DNA of 64,000 nucleotides from Diplolepis rosae (taxonomy: Eukaryota > Arthropoda > Insecta > Hymenoptera > Diplolepididae): positions 5,208,001 through 5,272,000 of the forward strand of contig JAPYXD010000742.1 of the NCBI GenBank assembly GCA_030998225.1, read 5' to 3'. Below the pieces are notes generated by a model. The model was not told where the DNA came from, did no database searches, and saw only the letters and a program-made list of their open reading frames with translations. This document shows positions 11,207-23,566 of this stretch, one piece after another (within the stretch, counting starts at the first letter, position 1; each line of letters begins with the position of its first letter). The position numbers were made by a program, and so were the translations under genes.

Positions 11207-11736
11207 AAATAAAAATAAATATGAAAAATAAAATAGCATTGCAACACAGCTAGTAAAATCCACTAGGATACCCTTACTATTCATCGACAGATGTATTACC
11301 ACTAATGTTGTTACAAATAAATACCGTCATCATTATCTTTCAACTTATAAAGTTATAGATAATATGATTAACAAAGTTATAACAAGCTAGCACTGCTTAT
11401 GATTCATATCACATATCATTACTAGTATTATATATATATTCTCAAATACATATCATAACTAGGTTAAGTGTACATTACTATTATACCCATATTGATTAAA
11501 AACTATGAAAGCACTGTAGCTTTATAAAAATCTTGCAAAATAAATTAGAAAAAGTTTAAACGTAAGATGTCCAGTCAAAAATTCAAATCCCAAATACCTA
11601 TAGTAATTTATAACATTTATGCATTCATTTTGCAGTTTCAAAACCTCATCAACTACTTCATATTCATTCATGTTCAGTATATCCTGATTTCACAAGAATA
11701 AGGGAATAAAGAAATCAAAGAAGAGAATATAGAGGT
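11207..11736 (+). other. AT-rich spacer between accessory gene and env
   Basis: No gene is seen. Its first 200 bp align with the end of unit 2, where homology is lost at about 26053. Confidence 0.6.
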
Positions 11737-11737
11737 T

Positions 11738-11761
11738 GCCTTTTTCTTCCTTCCCTTATCA
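11738..11761 (+). promoter_or_regulatory. Splice acceptor before env
   Basis: A pyrimidine tract (CTTTTTCTTCCTTCCCTTATCAG) ends at 11761, about 70 nt upstream of the first env ATG at 11832. Errantiviral env is normally made from a spliced mRNA, so this fits. Confidence 0.6.
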
Positions 11762-11831
11762 GCACAGCAACATAACAGGAGATGACATCCCTGATAAAAA
11801 CAGTAATAAAATTCTAACAAACCTTATTTTT

Positions 11832-13677
11832 ATGTACAACAGGATGATTATCCAGATCCTAGGCCAAGCAACAATGATCTGTACAGGAATACTACTCATC
11901 ATGGCAGGCACGTCAGGAAACCCACGGAACTACGAAGTCCAACCATTCTATAATAACCCAGGACTATTCTACGAAAAATTGGAAACTATCCGCACTACTC
12001 AAAACCATTAGAGGTTTGTTATATTCATGGACCCCCAAAAAACTACAGGAACATCAATTCGACAAAATGAAGTCAGAAATTTAGAAAATCTACAAAACAT
12101 GTCCAAATCGATTGAAAAGTACTGATTGCAAGGATATGATAAAATTGGATCGCCTCAATAAAAAGCTACACCAACTCGAAGTTACAAATGAGGATTTAAG
12201 TGAAATATTGATGGAATTACACCAGGACATACCCCATGACATAATCCCTCCCAGGACCATGCATAGGCGAAGAGCACCTCTTCTAGGATTCATAGGCAGT
12301 ATTCTAGGACCAGTAATAGGGGTAATGACTTCCGACGATGCAGAAGAATACAAAGAGGCAATAAATGACATTTATGAAAAGCAAAATAACATCAGTAAAA
12401 TAATTAGAAAATAAACCCACATAATATAAGCAGAAGTAAATAATATTCATCAGGATTTAAGCAAGTAAACTAAAAAAATTCAAATTATTCAAAAAGAATT
12501 AAATGAAACCATCCACAAAATAGAATCGCAAGAACAATATCAGAATGACTACATGTATTACGAAAAAATAATCCAATGGTAGACAAATTTGGAACTAAAA
12601 TTAGAACATTTATATGAAATAATAAAATAATTCATTAAAATAACAGAATACGCACGAGAAGGCAAATTACACCCTTCAACAATTTCTAAAGCCCAACTGC
12701 AAGAAGTAATCACTGAAATACACACTAAAATGGAAGACTACGAATTTCCGATTCCTACTTCATACATTAGAGTGGAATTACTTTCACAAATTGGCAAAAC
12801 GGACCTTAAAATTAAATCCGGAAAATTACTAATATCAGTAGACATTCCATTGCTAGATAGAAAAGCACTACAATTATATAAAGTTTACCCATTTCCTGTT
12901 TTCCAGGACATTTCTGGAGATTATACAAGAGCCGTCTACATTTCACCAAGAAAACAATATATTGCCCTGACAGAAGACGAAAGAAAATTCCTTTTGGCAG
13001 ATAAAGAGTACTACGACACCTGCCAGAAAACAATCTATCACACAATTTGCGAAAACACCCAACCAATACACGAAACAGTCACAACTACGTCCTGCGAATG
13101 TCTAATGCTTATACGCCCTTCAATGAAAATTTTACAGCAATGTGATATAACAATAAACACAAAAAATTCAGTTTCTTGGAAGCATATTCCATCCTTAAAC
13201 GCATGGATATTTTCAACTAAAAAACCAGAGCCAATCAGCATCACCTGTAAAAAGGGAAGAACATAAAAAGGACATATTATAAATTCAGGAATATTAAGAT
13301 TAAGTGCAGGGTGTATTGCCAGAACGGAACAGACAACTTTAATTGGAACTCAAATAAATGTAAACTCAGAAGAATTTATCTACAACCCCGGATTTTCGTT
13401 GAATATATCAAAAATTTCCCCAATAATCTATAAAACAATGCATATTCCGAAGATAAAATCATTTTTTTGGGAAACTGAAAAAGATGAAAAATTAAAAAAT
13501 CTGCATACGGAAGAATCACTCTCCACCATAGAAAAACAACTGCTCGACATGGAAAACAATCATTATAAACATAAATTAATCCAAAAATATTGGTTAGGAG
13601 GGTCTAGTATCCTGACCTTATTAATAATAACAACTGCTGTATACTTCACACAAGGAATTATCCGCAAAAACTTGTAA
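11832..13677 (+). pseudogene. env: Envelope (F-type fusion glycoprotein) remnant
   Basis: The N-terminus has a hydrophobic signal segment (MIIQILGQATMICTGILLIM). A TAG at 12009-12011 ends the first frame where a Trp is expected in the family. A frameshift near 12115 follows. The next frame carries a basic cleavage site (RRRAP at about 12267) and a fusion-peptide-like stretch (LLGFIGSILGPVIGV), as in baculovirus F and errantiviral Env. The same frame is interrupted by stops at 12412, 12427, 12466, 12580, 12628 and 13264. Cysteine pairs lie in the 12730-13266 segment, and a transmembrane segment (SILTLLIITTAVYF) lies near 13600-13645. The product once mediated membrane fusion; it cannot be made now. 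Confidence 0.8.
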
Positions 13678-14622
13678 ATCCTGTGATAATAAAAATTTAA
13701 ACATAAAAGAAAACCAAGAGGAAGTAGAACTACAACCCCTTTCGGTAGGCAACCAAGTAAACACAGAAGAAATTCACCCCCAACGAAGAGTATTAACAAT
13801 TCCAACAACAAATGTTAGAATTGCATAAACAAAATGCAAGTCGTTGAGGACAACGGCACTTTTAAGCAGGGAGGACAAGTACCCAAGTAGACCAAATTTT
13901 GCCAAAAATAACAATAAATTACTATACATCATTACGGATACCACAATAAATATATAACAATTAAGCACAATACCTAATCATAGCTGCAATAAATTAATAA
14001 TTGAAACAATAGAGGAAAAGGAATGAGGATCGCAGAAAGTACGAGGAGTTTAGCCATAGAAAGCTAACAAACCATTCCCACTTGAGAAGGAAATTAATCA
14101 CACCCACCGAGAGCAACTATAATGAATTATAATCCAATCATATAAAGAAATGCAATGTGACACCTTACAGAACGCAGCGTATCACCAGCAGTCGAGACTC
14201 CCGACAACATGGCCAGAGCGCAACTCGAACCGCCCAGCGATAAGAAGACTCGCGACCGCCTGGAGTGAATCGTATATACTAAGCACTTCTTCTGTACCTA
14301 TATGAATGCCTATTACAAGTTCTTTATTAGACATGCCAAAAATTCATATTGCAGCGGGTCTTGCACCAATAGATGTACCGACAAGATGGCTATCATTATC
14401 AAAAACTCCATGGCAGCCCCGCAACAATGGCCACCTAATATACAAGCATACTGGACATACAACCATCATGGAGGCACAAATGATACACATAGGTATGCAG
14501 AACAACGAATTCCACATACGGTATGTTATCCGGACAGAAAATTTTAAACGGACAATCAAATTCAGGACATTCCGTTAATAATAATTGAATGAAAATCGCG
14601 AAGAATAAAAAATTGCATTACT
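13678..14622 (+). other. Region 3' of env up to the unit boundary
   Basis: No supported gene. A purine-rich stretch at 14010-14029 could be an old polypurine tract, but no LTR follows it. A somewhat more GC-rich patch lies at 14160-14280. The next unit begins at 14623 by correspondence with window position 1; the true junction could lie elsewhere because the sequence left of the window is unknown. Confidence 0.5.
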
Positions 14623-16017
14623 CAATACTTATAAACCTTTAATCATCTAAATCAATTGAAACTGAGCCACATAATTAAGGGTTTCTCGGAACTATAATAA
14701 TTGATACCACAGTACTAGAACTAACTGCAGCGATGTTTCGAGTAATTGATTATTTAATGGGAAAAAGCCAATTTTTAGTCAAGAAAAATAATTACGAGCA
14801 TGGCAATTAATAAAGCTGTTCTTGATAATATCGGGTATTTCAAAACTCAACCACGAATTCTCAAGTATAAATTATCCGATCTGATCAATGAATAAGCTTG
14901 TGCCAGCCAACCTAACCTAAAAATGAACAATAAATAGAATCAGTAAAATAGTCATAATATTGATTCCCATAATTTAAATAACGGTCAGACAAAAGAAAAA
15001 GTGAAAATAAAAATTTAAGATGGAACTTCGGAAAACGCAGTTACTTCTAGTGGATTGAAGAAAATGGACCTTAATTTTCAATGAAAACAAAATGATTTGA
15101 CATTCTGGGCAACTGAAGTTTTGTGCAGTTACAGATAAGAGGAAATTCTGTTACAGAATTATAATTTTATGATGGATTATACAAAACTATGCTTCAGTTT
15201 CGTAATAGTATGAAAAATTCCAGAAAATGCAAGGTATTTTTGCAATTTTAAAATATATACTAAAAATCATCTCAAGTATCGTCAAATTTTACGTTAACCT
15301 TGTAACATAGAAATTTGGAGGTTTCCAACAGAATACGACGATAATAACAATAAGAAATAAACAATGATGTGTCCTTATTGTAATAAGAAATAATTTCTAT
15401 GGAATCATAGATATGTATGTATATTATGTGAATTATATGTATATTACACACACATATATATATGATGTTATGAAGGTATAACAAGGTATGGTTATAAAAA
15501 CCACTACCATGAAAGCCTCAATGAGCATGGCAGCACGACTGCTCCTCAAGCAGTATGCTGCCCTGCTGAAACTTTATTACTATGGTAGTCTAATCTGGGT
15601 GGTCCTATGTCGAAAATTGACGAAAATCATCTCGCAACCTGAAAATATCGTATTATCCGAAACCTATACAGCCTCAATTATGCATACCAATCGGATTGGG
15701 CTACATAGCTTTGGGTCTCCACATGCGTGTGTACACTCATACGCGTGTGTGTATACAGGTGTCTAAATGGGAGCAGCAATCACAGGTAGATGAGCCCATA
15801 ATTAGAAGTATAATATTCAGAACTAATAGCTAATAGTATAAACAATTTTAAGATTACAATTAAGTACTGTCACGCCATTTTTGGTACAAATTTCCATTCT
15901 ATAACGATCAACTCTGCTACCAAAGATGCTCGCAACAGAGATAAAAGAAAAAAAGGAGAAAAATAAATATATATAAACAAACCAGGTTTTCTTTTAACAA
16001 AAAAATCAAAAAGCAGC
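14623..16017. repeat. Second copy of upstream unit sequence
   Basis: Near-identical to 1-1394. Visible differences are single bases, such as AGTATG for AGTAAG and AACCAGG for AAAAGG. No gene is supported. Confidence 0.8.
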
Positions 16018-17087
16018 CTTGCGCTGCAGGTGTGGAGACGTGTGCTTCTGTGAGCGCTAGCAGTTCCAGCGCTCGGAAATGTGCCACCTCCTGCGCTCTC
16101 CTAGCAGCCTGGCTCGCTAGAGAGTGCTAGCACCTTCGAATTAGCCTATTTCGTTGCCCACCTTGATTCTCCCGGGCCATCCGTCGCCAGGTTTGGTGAA
16201 GTCTCCCCTGCTGGACAATTTCCGTCGACAGAAGGAGAACCCGGGCCAGGAACAAACCTGGGGAGCATCGTGGAAGGTTCCGTGGACGCCCCTGCACGCC
16301 TGAAACAGATAGACAAAAATAATTAAAAATTAATTAATTAAAATTAAAAATGAACGAAATAGGAGCCTTGATGCACCGCCCTGTTTAACACACCTAAGCT
16401 AACCCCACCACTAGACCTCGACATTTTAGGGCATCCTTACACCCTAAAATGTGGTGTTTTAGCTCCAGGGAAGCCACACGCAGTAGAACACCGGGACTCC
16501 TCGAATGGAGAACCCGTACCACGGCAAAGGAGTCTCGGGAGACTGAGGAGTCAACCAACTCCTGACAGGCCAGGGTCATCGATTCTATGGCCCGGCTGGG
16601 ATGAACACCGCGCACTGATACATAAAAAAAAACCCAATTTTTCTTCAATTTCCGATATTCGCACCTGCAGACTGTCGCGTCGCGGTACAAACACGGCAAT
16701 TTCACCGGGTGAGGAAGACGAACTGGAGGCACTCGGCTGTAGCAGGGAAAGATCAAAATCTAAAACCGAATCGGCAAACGCGTTTTCGCGGAGGGGTTCA
16801 GAGGAAGGAACCGATGATTGAGGACAAGAAGGCTCTCTGGTGAGCCGAACAACTCCGACAACAAGGCGTCCAGGAAGTCTCCGGAGTCTGACATGTTGAC
16901 CTGAACCAAGACACTACGCGAATGCGGCACTACCCGAACAAATTATGCAAATTGAAAAAGGGACACTTACCAGCTCCTTCAGGCACCGACGTAGCCCCCC
17001 TCACTAAGGAGAGCGGGTAGCCCTAGTTTGGCAGTGCTCTTCGTGAGTGATGGTCTCTGAGCTTGAAGATGATCCATCGTCTGCCAT
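16018..17087 (-). pseudogene. GC-rich minus-strand gene remnant (unit 2)
   Basis: Counterpart of 1395-2463. The exons correspond to 16018-16299, 16417-16900 and 16971-17087, with the same donor and acceptor words. An extra A in the run near 16629 puts the middle exon out of frame relative to unit 1, so this copy is additionally broken (unless it is a homopolymer read error). The product is unknown. Confidence 0.5.
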
Positions 17088-17507
17088 GGCTGCTGGAGAC
17101 TGAGGAGAAAATCATCCCTACGACCCAGCATGCAACGAGATGACATCATGTCAACCATGCAAAATCAGTCAAAAACCCCACCAAGGCAGAACTCCTAGGA
17201 AACACGTGCACTACAACAAAGAACAAGATCCAAAATTTCGCCATGTCAACTTCTACAGAAAACTGACTCATGGCAGCCGCAGCATAGCATCATTATCCAG
17301 CATCTTTAAAAAATGACATAATCTTACAGCAACTGCATCCTCGCATGTCACCGTTCTCAGGATACATATAGCCTAGTAGAAAAAACAAAGTACAAAGAAG
17401 AACGCCTTGTCAAATTATAGTGGAAACTACTTCAGCCCTTGCAAACATCAGCTTGCAGCTGCAATATGACATCACTATTCACTAAGGACTATTCACTTAC
17501 CAAGGAC
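17088..17507. other. Intergenic stretch before LTR B
   Basis: Copy of 2464-2883. There is no polypurine tract immediately before the LTR, so LTR B does not look like the normal 3' LTR of the provirus to its left. Confidence 0.6.
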
Positions 17508-19109
17508 TGTTACATCCCAGTAACTTTAAAATTTTTACATTGCCCCTGTGCAAGGGCAACACGCCACACACCAAGGAGAGAGAGGAAGGAATTATTTATA
17601 TAATAAGTGTTGCTATGGTGAATTATTATGTGGACCGGGTAGCTGTGCGCATAAGGTAAACCTATGTATACCTTACGTCGACGAATCGGCTTGACACATG
17701 GTATAAGAGATAAAGAAGAACAGCTCTCTGTCTATATGGTAATTGAACCCGTGGTAATGAGTCAGTAACTCACACCGCGTGCCGATAAAATAGTAGCGCT
17801 GTGCTAATAACCTAATGAGAGAATGAGAAGTTATCAGCACAGCCTCATTAAATATAATGTCTAAATATTATAAACATTATTATATTAATATTAATATTGT
17901 ATTAACATTATATCACAACTATTATTAATATCTCGGGTAGTAACATAGTATTGATCAATATTAGCGCCATTATGTATTGATTGCCGATAAGTCGATCACG
18001 ATCAATGAATGAAAAACGATTATTGATAATGGATCATAGATAAGGAATTGATTGACTGATCATTGGCAATCAATTAATAATCATAATTGGTAAAAGAAGT
18101 GATATAAATCATAGAAAAATAAATGCAGAAATAAGTAATTGAAAATGCATTTATTTGGAAACTAGATATAAAATTGGGCAATAGAAGAGATGAACCCATG
18201 AATTCTTGCAGAGATCGTGCCTGGCCACCGATTCGCAATTCGTACGTGCCTTGCCACCGATTTGCGATGATCTGATCCCACTAATAGAAGCATCAATAGT
18301 ATATATACCCCAAATTTACCTCTGGTGGTTTGTCATTAAGTTCCGAACAGTTGTACGGTTGTTAGGTCCGGACCGGTAATTCAACGTCGTGAGCAGACCC
18401 TTCGATAAACGTAAGTCTCATTGGATTTCTATGAGCAACTCAACATTCGGTACTTGGTAAATAAAATCCTTGGTCCTTAAGTGGTGCAAGTCCGGAAACC
18501 GTAGTCCTAGATAGTTCCATTGGATTGCGTGCATCGTCGTATCTAGTCGTGTCAGTTAATAGTGATTCATTTCTGAAATCGGGACGAACTAACCTATCTT
18601 GTTAACAAGTGCATGTTTGATTCATTTCTCGTGTACTTAGCAAGATACGTAAGCGGATAATTGATCACATCAGTTGCTGGTGGACTTGCATCCCTTACAC
18701 CATACCTCCTGCAAGATTTATCGTTGTTTTGCTACTTCACGGAGACTCAAACGAAACCCAACTATCCTGCAAGAATTTGTGCCGCTGACTTGCAAAAATA
18801 GAAGTAAAAAACGTCAATTCTCTCTTTTGTCCTCTAATTTAAGAGGTAGACAAGTAAGTTACCAACTAAGTATCATTTTATGAAAATTTGTGCAACAACT
18901 CATCTATTTATAATAAATTACCTCATATATTCGTAAATTCAGTGTTTTATTGTCATTGTGAACGACTCAGGGCACATAGACCTGACAAGTGACAACGTAC
19001 CCACAAACAAAAATAAATTATCAGGCCTTACCAACCTGATATAATAAGCTAACCGCCTCCCTTACATCCAAAATCCAAACTACCCTCGCCTTTTGCTCGG
19101 GACGTAACA
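17508..19109 (+). repeat. E1 LTR B
   Basis: Copy of 2884-4486 with the same TGTTACATCCC...GGGACGTAACA termini, one base shorter. It is followed by the same tRNA-Leu primer-binding site, so it acts as a 5' LTR for the second unit. Confidence 0.85.
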
Positions 19110-21529
19110 GCTGATTTGGTGGCAGCGGTGGGATTGTCACTTTTGTTGTCACAATTGATAATAATTTAAAAATTATTTAATTGAAGCTAATCAAAAGTAT
19201 ATGTGCAATTATTTCGAATAAAAATTGTACATAAATAAAAGCTTCGAAATTTAGGAATTTTCAAAATTACAAAATTATAAGTTTAGTAGAAATAATTAGA
19301 TAAGATATAAAATCTATATTTTATAAATATTTCTACTCGTCAAAATTTACATAATTGGAATTAAATCTTAAAATAAATTATTTTATTTTAAACGTTGGTA
19401 TACTTCGTGTGATCACAAGCTCTGCCATCGTCAATAACATCAGCGAATTACCCTGAATAAACCTTGCATGTATTCTTTGTAGCAAGATTGTGCAAGTGAA
19501 GGGTTTAAAAAGTATAAGAGAAAGTAAAACATCATTATTTTGATTTAAATCAATTTAAAGTTCAGAAGTTTTTCTACCTAGAGTTTACGCAGGCAATTGT
19601 GTCTCAACTATTACCTGAATAAACTTATAGTATTAAAACATTGAATATTTAAATTCAAAATATTAAAATTATCTGAATTTCTGAAAGTACCTACTAAAAT
19701 TATACAAGGTTTTCAGCTTGAGCCTGGCTTGTCTAATTTCGTACTACTGAAATTTTCAAATTGTTAACTAAGTTTGAATTTAAGTTCAAAACAAAACAAA
19801 AACAGCACACGAGAGTATAAGTCCTTTTTAGATTCGTTGAACGGTCACCATCGATGACGATCGACTGGGTAAGACAAAGTTCGAAGTGTCTGCATTGTAA
19901 TTGTTTATAAATTTCATTTTAACATTGTTAACTAACAGAATATTTTTGATTGCAAAGATTGTCCAAGAATCTGTGCTTGAGTCTAGCTTGTCCAATCTTG
20001 CACCTCTAAAATTCTGTGACATTAAACAAATTTTTTGTTTGTTTATTAACAATAAACATTTTCTGTGATTTTAAAGATTAATTAAGGGTTTGTGCTTGAG
20101 TCTGGCTTAATTAATTTTGTATCACCGAAAACGCAAGTTGTTGATACATGTAACCAAATTATAAATTCAAATATTGCAAAAATTTGCTCAGAAATTCGCG
20201 GTCGCGGCTGGCCTGACCCGCCTTATATCACTGAAAGCATATAATCCAAGGTTAAATGCTGCAGCGACTGCGCGCGCCACAGCAAGAATTTGCTGTGCAG
20301 TAATAGCTAAGACAAATCATTGACAATAGTAGTTCAAAAATTAGTATTACCGCACCCATTTAACAATAAACAATTACAGACGAATAAATAAACGAATTCA
20401 GCAATAAATAAAATTTTCTAAATTAACAATTAAAAACAAAAATTCAAGGTAACTACGATATTATAGTATATAATAATAATTGAATTATAATAGTTTTTTT
20501 TATATAAATTCACCACTTTGAAGAGATTCTCATACAAAACGATAAAGAATCAATTTCAATACTATAACAGCTGATTTGCTAGCAGCAATCAAAATTCGCG
20601 ACCATACGGTCAAGGCAACCAAGGAAGAAGAAATTAAGGTCTACAGAATAGTTTATCAAAATTTTAAAAATCAAAAAATTCTGAATTTTACTCACAAAAG
20701 GAATTTAGGGACAATTATATAAAATATTATGATCCGGAATAAGTTGCAAAATTATGATCGGTAAATTACAATTAAAAATAAGAACACAGAGATAAAAATT
20801 ATATGGCACATAAAAACTCACATATAGTGTTTAAACACGATTCAAACACTATAATTTCAGTTATTCCGACTTATTAAAAAGCAAAGTAGACGACTTTTTA
20901 TACGACCCAAATTTAACAATTAATCTAATCCAGGAGGAAAAATTAGCCTCTTTTAACAATATCAATCATCTCAAAATTTACATTATACACAATGCCGCCC
21001 TTACAACAAGTGGTGTAGTAAAAATTCCCATATTGGAGCAAGAAATCGAATTTAACATTATAAATCCAGAAATAGGTACAAGCATATCCGGAGTAATTGG
21101 AAAATCGTTTCCAACCCTTTTCAAAATAAATATTCCGCACAAAGTCTAAATATTTCTTAGAAGAATTATAATACTGGAAATAAATATAACTATACTAATA
21201 ATAACAATAAACATTTTATATAGGACAACTTAATTTTGGAAGGACTAATTTTGGGGTTCGAAAACAAATTTTGACATTACACTGACAATTTAATTAACTT
21301 ATTAATTTTTTTTTTTAAATCAATAATAGTTGATAATTAATAGTATTTAATTTAATTAATTTAATTAATTTTTGAAAAGGTCAGTTTTTATCATTAATCA
21401 AAATAAGGTATAAGGTATTAAATTCAATATAATCTTACACACAAGGAGCATTCGAAACTACCGTTTTCTGGAAAAACTATATTATAACGGATTGCATTTA
21501 ACTTGAAGAATAACTAAAAATAAATCAAA
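19110..21529 (+). promoter_or_regulatory. E1 leader, unit 2
   Basis: Near-identical to 4487-6901. The conserved block is at about 19761-20000 and the three hairpins are at about 19696-19740, 19955-20000 and 20074-20119. The upstream ATG of unit 1 is ATA here, so the gag ATG at 21530 is the first in that context. Confidence 0.65.
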
Positions 21530-22582
21530 ATGCCCCACGACAAAAATAGAACCACTCATGGCAAAACGCAGGGTGGAGAGTTCACAGGGAACATCTCACG
21601 CACCCTTAGTGACGCCATGGTCACTTCAATGGCGGAATGTTTTGCTATACAACAGGGAGTGATGAATATACCCACTTTTAACGGAAAAAATATGCCAGTT
21701 AGGGACTTTATTCAAGATGTTTTAAACGGAGAATCCAGTGTACCTGAAAATTGCGAAAGGCAGTACATAATGGCAGTACTAGCGCGATTAAAGGGTGCTG
21801 CAAGAGATAGTACTCACGGAAAAACATTTTCCACAATAACCGATTTAATACAGCATTTTAAACAACGCTTTGCCCCCCACAAAACTTACTCGTGGCATTT
21901 GCATGAGATATCTACAATTAGGATGTCTCACAGCGAAAGTGTAAGCGAGTTTTATGACAGAATCACCCTACTTAAATCCGGAGCTCAAGCAGCGTTAGAA
22001 GACAAATATCAGAACGCGGAGCAAATGTTACTACCCTTAAATGATTGCGCCTTAGAAGCTTTCATCCGAGGACTACCCGATGTAATATCTGGGATGGTGG
22101 AATCACGAATTCCATCGTCATTGGAATCAGCATTAAAGTATATAGGATCAACAGATAGAAGCCCGAGCCCTCGTGTTAGGTTTGCGTCATCACCGGATAG
22201 GAATAGAGCCATGGAACCCAGACAAGGACCAACAGGGATAATAAGGAGACCTACATCACCAATAGTGCCTAATTACCCAAATAATTACGCACCTCCATTT
22301 CAATACCCACCTTATTTACCCTATCAACCTTATCCGTACTATCCAGGTTCGCTCGCATCAAACAACCCTCACCCTAACCACAATTACCCATATAAAGGAA
22401 CTAATACACCCCCGAGAGCACAATCACCCGCTCCAGCTAATAAAAATGATTTAAAATTCGACTCCGCTCGCCGAACAGACGCGACGACGAGCGTGGAGAA
22501 AACAACGCGTCACAACAGCGTGAGATTTCTCAAGAAGCAAGAAAAATCTTCTGTACCAAACTCAGTCGAGAATCCCCAGTAG
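21530..22582 (+). CDS. gag: Gag polyprotein, E1 unit 2
   Basis: This 350-residue protein has the same translation as the unit-1 copy: a capsid-type helical middle, a Pro/Tyr/Asn-rich tail and no zinc knuckle. The frame is intact and ends in two consecutive TAG codons. It could still supply particle protein in trans if transcribed. Confidence 0.85.
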   Translation: MPHDKNRTTHGKTQGGEFTGNISRTLSDAMVTSMAECFAIQQGVMNIPTFNGKNMPVRDFIQDVLNGESSVPENCERQYIMAVLARLKGAARDSTHGKTFSTITDLIQHFKQRFAPHKTYSWHLHEISTIRMSHSESVSEFYDRITLLKSGAQAALEDKYQNAEQMLLPLNDCALEAFIRGLPDVISGMVESRIPSSLESALKYIGSTDRSPSPRVRFASSPDRNRAMEPRQGPTGIIRRPTSPIVPNYPNNYAPPFQYPPYLPYQPYPYYPGSLASNNPHPNHNYPYKGTNTPPRAQSPAPANKNDLKFDSARRTDATTSVEKTTRHNSVRFLKKQEKSSVPNSVENPQ

Positions 22583-23403
22583 TAGAGCTGTCGTCGAATG
22601 AACTTTTACAGTCAAAGGCAAGGTTTCTAGTGGACACAGGTGCGGACATAAATGTTATTAAATTTGATGCTTTACATGAGGACCTACTGGTCAATGAAAA
22701 TGTAGCAATAGAAATCACAGGAATCACACAAAGTAGAATTTAGACCATAGGCACTGTAAACAGCGAATTAATGAAATCTAAAATCACTTTTCATGTTGTA
22801 CATTCTGATTTCACCATAAGCCCAGATGGAATATTAGGTCGAGAATATCTTCGACAAGAGAAGGTGGAAATATCCTTTTGGCATAACACCATTGTGACGC
22901 ATTCCAACCCCACAAAACCTATACCGTTCATAGACAATGAATCTGGAGTAGCGTTAGAGAATACCACAGATTACAAAGGACCTCTACTAGGACCAATTAA
23001 GGTAAGAGCCAGGACTCGACGAGTTATTCCAGTAGCAGTGATAAATTCAGAATTAAAGGAAGGGTACTTACCCTTAATAAAAACTACAGAGGGCGTGATA
23101 GTAGGCGAAGCAGCCGTAACCAACTTGAATGGAATTTGTCATCTATTTGCTATTAACACCACAGATGATGATCTCGAAATAGAATTACCCCCGCAAGAAA
23201 TCATCCCCTTTGAATATTACAAATTTCCAGGAGAGGATTTCGACGAATACTCCACCGACGAAGATTATTCACCCCCAGTAAATAAGGCTGAAGAGGTGAT
23301 AAAACACCTTCGACTAGATCATTTCAACCCCGAGGAAACGGAACACGTACTAGAGATAATTAGAGACTTTCCTGATAATTTTTCCTTCCAGGAGAATCCC
23401 TAA
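22534..23403 (+). pseudogene. pro: Protease plus start of Pol, E1 unit 2 (one stop)
   Basis: Same as 7906-8775: the DTGAD active site, then the shared in-frame TAG at about 22741-22743, then an open frame to 23403. It lies in the -1 frame relative to gag. Confidence 0.75.
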
Positions 23404-23566
23404 CCCCAACACATTTAGTACGGCACAGAATCCAACCCCGGATGCTTTAGAGAAATATACCCCCTCAGCACTAAGAAAATCTAGGGCTATTTCCACGCCC
23501 TTTCCTGAAAAACTTGATAACGACCCTAATTTTAATCTATCAACTGACAAAAATAGTACTCGCAGA
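23404..23566 (+). other. RT/RNase H deletion scar, unit 2
   Basis: Identical to the scar at 8776-8938, showing the deletion predates the tandem duplication. Confidence 0.7.

Noticed and set aside
2884..19109. Single 16-kb provirus bounded by LTR A and LTR B
   Set aside because: LTR B has no polypurine tract before it, and the 3-kb stretch upstream of LTR B also lies upstream of LTR A, so a tandem segmental duplication explains the layout better; not fully excluded.
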